Positions 12,961-24,056 of a DNA stretch of 64,000 bases are shown in pieces. Both the position numbers and the translations under genes were made by a program. The stretch is from Alviniconcha marisindica (taxonomy: Eukaryota > Mollusca > Gastropoda > Provannidae), in assembly GCA_018857735.1 (NCBI GenBank), contig JABMCL010003092.1, positions 95,001-159,000 on the forward strand, read 5' to 3'. A model generated the notes under the pieces. It did no database searches, was not told where the DNA came from, and saw only the letters and a list, made by a program, of their open reading frames with translations. Each line of letters starts with the position of its first letter. Positions within the stretch are counted from its first letter, which is position 1.

Positions 12961-13051
12961 TGATGCGGACTGGTCGGTCAGGTGAGATGACGGTGACGAG
13001 GACTGGCTCCACATCTTCGTAGTGATAGGACAGGTGGAATCTCTGCACCAG
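12938..13051 (-). CDS. P450 exon 11 (C-terminus and stop)
   Basis: Encodes [16 protein letters not shown] and ends [10 protein letters not shown] then TAG. The acceptor is GTGTGTGCAG. The length and hydrophobic β-strand pattern fit the C-terminal sheet of mitochondrial P450s. Its last ~30 bp are the source or sister of the 12215–12960 array. Confidence 0.9.
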   Translation of the reverse strand: MVQRFHLSYHYEDVEPVLVTVISPDRPVRITFTPRDV

Positions 13052-16000
13052 CTGCACACACCAAGCAACAGCTGTTGGTATAGGTAGAGATACATAAACG
13101 ACGCAAATTTCTATACTGTCCTATCTAACTGTACAACGCATCTAAATGATGAAGTACCAAAGGCTACCGGTCTGTTCCTCCCAGGTTTCTCCTCGCTTTG
13201 AACTGGCACAAGAAGGCTTCTAGTGTCGAAGACAAGGGCCCACCTTCACGTCAAAACAAAGTGATCCTGGAGACTAAAACCCCAGGCTTTCATATTTACT
13301 GTCACCCTAGTGCAGAGAGTTTCATCCCCCCCCCCCCCCCCCATCTGAGAGAAGTACGACGACCAAGTGTTGCTTGGAGTTTGAGTGTAAGTGCCAGATA
13401 CAATTTAACGTCTACTTTAAAATGTGATGCATAGGAATAGCGTAGTTTGCATGGTTATCATCACACAACTCCACGAAGACGTTCCTGTCGCAATTCACCG
13501 ATTTTAACAAATGTCTTAATAGTAAAAATATGTCCATAGATAAACGTCGCAGATTTGTTCCTCTTGGAAAACATGATTGAGTTTAGCTATAGCTGATTAT
13601 GAGATTGTTTGTCTCAAATACATTGCCTTGATTTTTCAAATGTTGATAGAAATCAAGCGGTTACACTTGATGTGCCACGTAGATGTGATTCACTTATCAC
13701 TCAGAATATCATGGTTTAGCTGTTTTGTTCATGAAAGAAATCTGAAACAAATCTGACTGTTAGCGTTCAGAAATAAGATCTAAACACACAAAAGGTTAAA
13801 AAGAACGCTGATATTAATAGGACAATATAAAGCATGCGCTATTTTTCAGGGCAAACCCCTTTTTAAGCCAAAGACGGACAAATAAACGACGAAAATTGTT
13901 TACTTATTCGGTTTCAGTTTTTCATGCTGCAGTAACTGAATTGTGTAAAAGAATGTTTCGTTCATACCTTTGCAAGCAGTAGATGAAGTTCCTGTTCTGC
14001 AAATCTTCGTCCTGCAAACAATTCAAGAAAACAGCCTATTCGTTTCGGTTGGTCATTTGTGTGTTAGGTTGAGCAGATTTGTTTTAAGGGAGCTGGGACG
14101 GTGTGCTGATTTAATGTTGACAGTGGGGCCATTGCGACTAAAAGTATAGGATGTTATAACGGGTTTGGAATATAAGCAGTAGCCATCGAGACTAGAAGTA
14201 TATTATATAAGGGTTTGAAACATATGTACATGGCAGAAGCGCCAGCTTTGGGTGAAGACTGGCTTCATTTAGAAGACGAGAAAACTTAATCAAGATGGAG
14301 ACGCAAGGGCTGCGTTGGCGAATGAGTACCTCTACCCCCCCCCCCCCCCCCCCCACCCGCCCCGTCCTTTTCTTACCAGAAAGGTAACCGTTTTGCTTCG
14401 TCAACAATACTTTACCTCTTCAGCAACACTTCATCTCATCGACTACATAATTGTAAACTCAGTGACAAATGAACAAATAATCTCAGCAACCACATTAGTT
14501 TATCAATAACACTAACCATCAATCAAATTTAGATCCTCAATAGCATTTGAACTATTCAGCGAATTTTGTAACTATATATTTTGCAAGGCAGCAACGTTGG
14601 GGACACGTCTCCGAGATGGTACGGCGTATTTTGGCTTTCCAGGGCGTGTGCTCATGTCCAGGCACCACCTTGAACTGAACTGAATTCCACCACATTTCAA
14701 TTTACCAGCGACATTTCCATTCGTCAACTGAAGCACGTGACCAACTGACCTCTACGTATGCGGGCCCCATGGCCCCACACTATTCGTCAACTGAAACACG
14801 TGACCATCTGGCCTCTACACATGCGGGCCCCGTGGTCCCACACCATGTGAGCTGGTTTGGCCTAGCGGTAAGGCGTTAGGCCGGTAAGCAGAGGGACCTC
14901 GGTTCGAATCCGCTTCGGCTCTCCTTTCACTTCAAAAGCTGTGGTCTGTGGACACTACCTTGTGACTTTGTCCCTCACAACTATGAAACATTAAAATGGC
15001 TCTCATCGCTGCCCACCTTAATGCAGGAGTCATTCTGGTGGTGACAGTATAACGATAGGTATATAATCTCCCTCTCCCCCACCTCTTTACTCCCTCCCCC
15101 ACCCCCCACCCCCCCTTCCCCCCGTCCCTAATAAGCCTTATGGTTTCTGTGGACGTTAAGCACCATGTTTACTTACTTACCCACACCATTCGTCAACTGA
15201 AACACGCGACCAACTGACCTATACACATGCGGGCCCCGTGGCCCCACACCTTTCGTCAACTGAAACACGCGACCAACTGACCTATACACATGCGGGCCCC
15301 GTGGCCCCACACCAGGTTGGAGAGAGACTTCAGTCCGGGGTCCATGTTGCCTCGCAGCCATCGGCTGGGCCGGAAGCTCTCGGGCTCCGGGAACAAGGCC
15401 GGGTCACGGAACATCCCGAACAGGTTGGCCTGCACGTGGCTCTGCACACACCAGTGTTCAGCCCTGCGTCACTCACAGCGTCCCAACCCTCCCACAGACC
15501 CTGTCCGTCTCAGTCCCTACCAAATGAACCGTCAGCGTTGGACAGCAGCTTCGAGGGATACGTATTTGGAACAACCGGGAGGTTATTTGACTCCTGAAAA
15601 CCCTATTTGTTCACAAGAGACACAGCAGGCATATCACTTTATCATCATCATCATCACCATCATTACAATGCATCAGAGAAGTGAATAACGTAATTTTATG
15701 AAGCCTTTGGGCTCCGCTCTGACACGATCCATGAGGCTGACGTGGCGTTACAACCCGGTTACTTACTCATTTTTACTCGATCGTCATTAAAACTAGAACA
15801 GAAAGGGAAAAAAATCGTCCGCACGCACCCCCCCCCCCCCCCCCCCCCCACACACACACATCTGAAACAGAGATGAATGCCAGCGTTAATTCTGAAAGAT
15901 TAATCGAAGAAATCTGCACCGAAAATGTGCACGTTGGTTTGTACGTCCCATTAGAAAAACAACAAACAAATACAACAACAAGAACAAGTACAACAACAAC

Positions 16001-16064
<64 letters not shown>

Positions 16065-16756
16065 ACACACAAACTTTGTTTTGCCTGTTGGGAAGGGATT
16101 AAAACAGCGGGTTCGTCGTCCTGAATAATTCTTCTGTACATTTTACGGACTGTACAAAGATGGAGGGTGTGCACTTACCCCAGCGGGAATGTTGTATCCA
16201 GCCACTTCTATGTCCGAGGGCAGGACACGACTCGTGGCGTATGTGATTGGGTAGATTCTGCACAGGGAACAGACAGGGCACAGTTATGGGATTGGGTAGA
16301 TTCTGCACAGGGAATAGACAGGGCACAGTTATGGGATTGGGTAGATTCTGCTCAGCGAAAGACAGGGCATAATTATGTGACTGGGTAGATTCTGCACACG
16401 GAACCGACACTGCATATTATGTGATTGGGCAGATTTTGCACAGAAAATAGACATGGGATTGGGTACATTCTGCACAGGTAACAGACATGGCATATATGTT
16501 TGGGTACATTCTGTACTTGGAACCGGAACAGGCACGGCATTAAAACACATTCAGTTCAGTGCAGAAGCATGTCCTTTTTAAGAATCACATTGAGTTACAT
16601 CGAGTTTGTTTGGGCGCCCATTGCACTATCAGCAATACATATTTGTTAAAAACAATAATTATGTACAGTTATGTAATTCCGCAACTGTTGTACTTGATTT
16701 GTTTTAACATTCCTCTACCTTCCCCCCTCCGTTTCGTTTATCCCCTTCTCACACCC

Positions 16757-16826
<70 letters not shown>

Positions 16827-19456
16827 TGTGTGTAAATTACGTAAATTACTAATTTAAAAAAAGTTTATTATGTAACTTTTGTATTTTCAATAACTGTTCT
16901 TTGAGTTTTAAAATATTAAATATGTGTTATTGTGTACTGTGATGTGGTTAATGTTCAGCCACGTTTTAATGTCTCTGATGAGATAATAAAGTAATCTTGA
17001 ATCTTGAATAATCAGACATCGAAATGAAAGTAACCTTTATCCACGAGGGAAATTAATAACAGTGTGCTGGGATGGGTGGAGGGGGACCGGCGAATGCCGG
17101 AAGATAAGCTCAACCCACCGGAATGTTTCTTTCAGCACGGCCTTGATGTAGGGCATGTGTGTGAGGGCGTCAGGCGTGATGTCGCCCCCCTGGCTCACGG
17201 CTGCTTGCACCTCCGCCAGCATCCGGCTCTGCACCTGCGGGTTCTTGGCCAGGCAGTAGAGGCACCACGTCATCGCCGTGGAGGTCTGCACTTCACGATG
17301 AGAAAGGAGACGGAGGTATGGGACGAATAGAATGGGCAGAACAATGATGGCAGTTATTAATTACTTGATGCCTAACAGCCAGTCCAGCCGGGAAGGTTAT
17401 TCGGGGCGAAGGAAATTCGCCAGATCACAAGTCAAAGTCTGAGTCATTGCTCACCACACACGTGAGTTTATGTTTCAAAAATGTCACTCAAAACACGACG
17501 ACAAAGACTTGAGTCGCCTACGGTAACTCTCACCTGGCATGCGAGTAATTTATACAAGGTACCAGAGGTACATCCTCGACAAAGGTTCAAGTTCAATGTT
17601 GCAGAGACCATAAGGACTCTTATCTTATCAGCTGAAAGTCATATTTGTTTTCAGCTGCTTAATCACCCACCGATCTCCTAATCCCCCTCACCGGATCTCG
17701 TTTCCCACAGTCCATCCTGCATCCCTCTCGGCCTCACAGTCCCCCCCCCCTCCCCCATCACCCCGGCCTTCTCCATCATCTTTGCTATGTTCAACGAGCA
17801 TGTGGCTATATATACTACACAAAGTTAGACTGCACTATACAAATGGACATTGACATTGACATTTGCAGTGATCCAGAGTAACTGAGCTCAGTGCGTTTAA
17901 CAGACTGGTTGAAATTGAGAGCCATTGTAGAAACAAATTCTAAAATGGTCTGAGCAGGAAGAGGGGCATACTATGTGCGCACTCATCACTTCTACCGCTG
18001 CCTAAGAGGAAAAGGAGCAGACTATGTGTGCACTCATCACTTCTACCGCTGCCTAAGAGGAAAAGGAGCAGACTATGTGTGCACTCATCACTTCTACCGC
18101 TGCCTAAGAGGAAAAGGAGCAGACTATGTGTGCACTCATCACTTCTACCGCTGCCTAAGAGGAAAAGGAGCAGACTATGTGTGCACTCATCACTTCTACC
18201 GCTGCCTAAGAGGAAAAGGAGCAGACTATGTGTGCACTCATCACTTCTACCGCTGCCTAAGAGGAAAAGGAGCAGACTATGTGTGCACTCATCACTTCTA
18301 CCGCTGCCTAAGAGGAAAAGGAGCAGACTATGTGTGCACTCATCACTTCTACCGCTGCCTAAGAGGAAAAGGAGCAGACTATGTGTGCACTAAGAGGAAA
18401 AGGAGCAGACTATGTGTGCACTAAGAGGAAAAGGAGCAGACTATGTGTGCACTAAGAGGAAAAGGAGCAGACTATGTGTGCACTCACCGTTTCTACCGCT
18501 GCCCGAAAAGGAAAAGGGGCATAGTATGTGTGCACTCACCGTTTCTACCGCTGCCATCAGCAGGTCCACGGCAATGCCCGTGACATCTTTGGGAGAAAGA
18601 TTCTGATTGGCTATAAGCCCGCTCAGAAAGGCTGATGTGTTCCCAACTTCGCCTCGGTTCAGTGCCTCCACTTTCTGCACAAACAGACCTGAAGTCAAAA
18701 CCTAGCAGTCAGACCCTGAAGTCACAGTTTTCCTCATAATTACTACTTGGTTCTTAATGATGTCGTTTCCTCATAACCTGCCTGCCGTTTTAAACAGCCA
18801 GTGAAACATGCAGCCAAACACGACCTGAAACATTCTGATGCGAGCACAGCTCATAGTTACTGAGCCGTCTGAAGAAAAAGACTCACTGGTTTTGGTATCT
18901 GACGCTCAGTCGTGGGCGCTTAGGGTGAAAGAAAAACTCATTAATCATAAATGAAAGTCTGATTCGCGTGCGTGTGTAACAGCATTATGAATTACGAGAA
19001 TGTTTAATATGTACCTTTTTATATTACGTGTGTTTACAACAGTAGCTATTGAGTTTTGAAAATGCAGTATATGATATTATTGTTCACTGTGATGTGGTAT
19101 ATGTTTAGCCACTAATTCAACATCTCTGATGAGATATAATACAGTAATTTTGGATGAATGAGACTAGGAAGAAATGAAAGTGAATGAGCCGGAAAGAGGG
19201 ACTGGCCGAATTTATACAGTTAGGCCTACTCCATACCAGGTCGAACGTAAGTCAGCAAAACATGCGTAAAAAGCTGGCTCACAGTTCTACACACAGAACA
19301 GTTAGTAGCAAACACAACCAAGCCAAGAAGTCAAGCACATCTCAAAAATTACATTTTACTTGGTTACTGCTGAGACAGATACTTCAAGGCACACACAACT
19401 GATCAAATCATGTGTGTATGTGTGCGTGCGTTTGTGCGTGCGTTTGTGCGTGCGTG

Positions 19457-19507
<51 letters not shown>

Positions 19508-22341
19508 TGTGTGTGTGTGTGTGTTATTCTGAAAAACGCTTTCAGTAGACAAGGCTGCTGCTTGTAGCTCTGTGAGCTATGTCAAATCTGATTATTTAGA
19601 GAGACTGGCTGATCTCTAACTAACGCATCTGAACAGCAGGGAGAAAGAAAACGACGGTGAATGGACCGAGAAGGTCGAAATTAGGACACCGAAGAAATTC
19701 CTGGCAGTGGGCGGAGCATTTGTGGCTATACCTATTCTGGCCTACTCCAGGCTTTAACGGGAGAACTTTTTTTTCCAGCTCTGGGTCCTCAAGGTGCAAG
19801 GAGCCTGTGAGCACAAAGTGAGTAGAGTTCAGTCAAAGACGAACCTTGTCGACGAAAGTCTGTCCGATCTTCATGACCTGGTCGGAGTGGTGCTCGTACT
19901 GCTTCCACGTCTTGGTGCGGAACAGTCTGTAGATGGGCAGGTTGTACATGAGCGGTTGCATGAGCCGGAAGTAGCTCCTGAGGTGGTGAATGAAGTCCTG
20001 CGCCTGTTGGGAAGGTTGGTTCTCTAAGCACCCGATCCTCTCCTCGAACAGGAACGTGCCGATAGCTGTTGCACACACGGACAGCCGGAAATGATTCATT
20101 GCAAGCAGTAACCAACTCCACGGCACATTATTCACTGCTATTCACTGCTATCTCTGACTCGATGCCCAATACAAAAACTAGCGAGATTATGGAGTGTGAT
20201 CGAAAGACAAGCTGAAAAAACTAGCAACAACAGCTCTCCTCCCTCCCTCCCTCCCTCCTTTCCCCCTTTCCGCCCCCTCCCCCCCTGCGCCTTCCTCTCG
20301 CCCCCCTCACACAATCTAAACTATACGATCCATTTTGATACCAGTTTCTGTGTGCTCCATAAGTTATTCACCGGCCCCGCCCACTCAGTGCTGTACTCCG
20401 ACCGACAGCCGTATGGTCCGACAAAAGTGACATGGCGCCCACGTGTTTGAAAGACTTGAAAGACTTATCGGCTGACACTGATTTTGTTTGTTTGTTTGTT
20501 TTGTCTTTTTGCCCTCCAGCTTTCAGTTTGTTAAAGACGGAGAGCAGTTGTCTGCGTCGCTGGTTAGACAACTAACTTCGTAGCTGTACTTACTGTTACA
20601 CCCAGGGAACTTGTCATTTATAGGTCTCTAGTGCGCATGCCCACCTCAGTGGAGTTGTCGTCTGCCAATGGCTGACTAGTTAGCGGAGTAAAGGGCGATA
20701 GTGACACAAACTTTTGCCGTTATTGTAACATAATCCAAACAGCATAGACTACAAAGTAACAGTACAAAGCTGACGGGGCTCCGACAGTCAACATCTAGAT
20801 CGAATTTATGAAGAAGACTGGTGCCCCTTGCAAAGCCGGGTACGTTTTTGTCATTGATTAAACAAATTGACTGCTTTACAACAAAGTGAACTATTGCTTA
20901 CTATTCGTTGCAGTACTTAAAAAACATAACGAGCTAGGCAAGTTTTTGGCAAAATGTTCTGTGAAGTCGCGTAATTTGTTAACTGATGACAGAAGGCAAA
21001 TAAGTTGTCGGAGTATTTAAATTGGGGTCGAAAGGTGTGTCGATCTCGTCTGCGCGTCCTTATTGGCTAATCGCATCTGTCACACCGAGTCTGGCGTCAC
21101 GTTAAATATTATGTTTTACCTCCCCCCCCCCCCCCCTTCTTCCTCCCCAGTGCATTCCAGAAACCCCTTTACTGCTTCCTGCCCCTCACACTTTAGCCCA
21201 AAGTTCACACAGTCTTACACCCCTGGATTCTTCTAGTCCCCTGTCTACTGCGTCCCGGCCCCCCTTACTACCAGGAGAACGATGTCTCGCTACAGCCACT
21301 CACACTCCATGGCCCATTTGAAGATCTCATGCTCCAGTCCCTGCACTTCGCCCTGCGTGTCTCTGAGTCCTTGCAGCCTCTGTGTGAAGTCTTCGGCCAC
21401 GGCGTTCATGGGCTGACAGAACCGAGCCACCGCCTGCAGCTTCAGCATGTGCTGGCTCACCGCCGCCCGCTGGCGGTGCCACTCCTCGCCTTGTCTGCCC
21501 GACACAAAGAGTTCGTGGGCTCAGTAATAGCCAGGCTGGTACCGTGTCCATTTACACCCCAACGAGACAGACAGTTCAAGGGGCCGGGCGGTACGGGAAA
21601 GGGGAGAAAGGCAATTGCACATACAGATTTACACTGGAAATAACACACCAAAACAAAACAAAACAACAGCAACAAAAACAACAACAAGAACAAAACCAAC
21701 AACAAAACAACACACATATGTATCTGCACCTGCACACAAACAACCAGCATTCCCCGTCCCCCTTGCTACCCCCCCCCCCCCCCCCCCCCCCCCCACCACC
21801 TATAATTAGCAACAACAACAAAAGAAGGGATTATGACGCAAGACAGTCTCTAGGTTTGAGATGAAGGTTTATGGAGCTGATATAATTATGGCCTTGACGC
21901 GCGTGTGCTGGTTCACCGCCGTGCGCTGGTGGTGCCAACCCTCGCCTTGTCTGCGTGACAGAATTAAACTTACAGGCTTTGGGGGGGGGGGGGGGCGAGA
22001 GGGGGGGAGGGGAATGGAGGGAGAGTGAGTTAGTTAATGCAGCCAACCACATAGGATGATATCAGCGCTAACGAACTTCCTTTGTTGATTCTACAGAAGC
22101 GCTGTAGGCCTCGTTGTGTTTAAGACTGTATGGGTACTCACGAGTTGACGAGTCCCAAGTTGATGCCCTTCTGCTGTCTGTAGTAAGCCATGGGCTCCAT
22201 CTCGCGCCGGTTGGGGAACTTGCTCTCTGCCCTCATCACCTTGCTGTATTCCTTCGGGTCGCTGATCACCACCATCTGCACCGGGCCCAGCTGCTCCTTG
22301 TACACCGGCCCGAACTCCAGCGACCTCGCTCTGTACGCCTG

Positions 22342-22381
<40 letters not shown>

Positions 22382-22674
22382 GTCATCGTCATCACCACCA
22401 CCACCACCACCACGATCTGTGCTAGGCCCAACTGTTCCTTGTACACCACCCCGTACATACACCAGAGACCTCGCTTTGTACACCTGCATCATCGTCATCA
22501 TCATCATCATTATCATTATCATCATCAACACCACCACCATCACGATCTGCACCGGGTCCAACTGCTCCTTATACACTGGCCCGAACTCCTGCGACCTCGC
22601 TCTGTACGCCTGCATCATCATCATCATCATCATCATCTGTGCAAATAGTGTGTGCATTATAACACCTGTGCAAG

Positions 22675-22746
<72 letters not shown>

Positions 22747-23159
22747 AAAGCGGGCAGGGTGGAGGGGGTGGAGGGACAGTGACAAAGTGACAGTTGGCAG
22801 TGTACAGCGGACCTTCCGTGAAGTTGGCGGACTATTGACACAATTTTAGCTGCCACACACACCAACCTTACAACGAAGCCACGAACCTCAAACATTTTGC
22901 TGAATTTCAGCCCGTCCTTTTTGAAATAGTGGAAGAGCGTGCCCACGATGGGCAGACCCTTGGGTCCGGGCACGGCCTCAAACGGCCGCACGGTCGACTC
23001 TTGTGCCTCTGGCACAGTCGGTGCGACTGACTCCTCACTCCTCCTGCCAAGACTTTCCAATGTGGCTCTGAAGGGACATTGCTGCACACAAATGGAAAGC
23101 CCACATTTCACACTTCACACACACACAAACACGCACGCACGCACGCACGCTCGCACGCT

Positions 23160-23207
<48 letters not shown>

Positions 23208-23427
23208 CATACACACACACACACACACACGCACACACAGAGGGAAAGCCCACACTTCAGACTTGAAATACCGACTCAGGCCTGTGCGACCTTTAGGCGT
23301 CTCTGACTTAGCCAGTTAGGCCTCGCCGTATTTTGTTCTAAAACATTTTGAAATACTAGGCTATTAGTTGAAAGAGTTACAATATGACACACCGTTGAAA
23401 TCTCTGGCGGTATCTCACACACACACA

Positions 23428-23472
<45 letters not shown>

Positions 23473-23507
23473 ACACACACACACACACGCACACACACAC
23501 ACACACA

Positions 23508-23573
<66 letters not shown>

Positions 23574-24013
23574 TGAACCTTTGCTTTTGTTCTTGTTGTC
23601 TTTCCTTACGTTAATTAACTGATATATATTGACAAAACGATAAATAAGCGAATGGAGTTATATAACAGCGCTCTGTTAGTATCGAGTCGGTTGGACAGAG
23701 CAGACATATAATTGCATTGTCAACGCCTAGTTAATCATGACGGCGGTTATATCAAGGTGAATTAAACCGAGTAATGGTGGGTAATTGTCTTTTTGTACAT
23801 GCAGTTCATCAGTAGACTCTATTTAAAACAATGTAATCCTAAATTGCGGAAGGATGAGTGAGACTGAATACCATGGAATAGAATAGTCTACATAGAATAG
23901 TCTACAGAGGCTTTTCGGTCTGACCCGTGATACACACCCCAGCTCTGCAAATGAATGTTATCTCTATACTTATGTACTGCTATATATTGTGGTGTGTGTG
24001 TGTGTGTGTGTGT

Positions 24014-24056
<43 letters not shown>

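Noticed and set aside
14847..14925. Functional tRNA gene (also at 24705, 25043 and 57204)
   Set aside because: The tRNA-like head continues into a repeated ~240-bp body with a TTAC tail and target-site duplications, so these are SINEs. Folding does not give a full canonical cloverleaf by eye.
17975..18424. Plus-strand 149-residue repeat frame ([17 protein letters not shown] units)
   Set aside because: Antisense translation of the 51-bp exon 6 edge array; unit length divisible by three keeps it open by chance.
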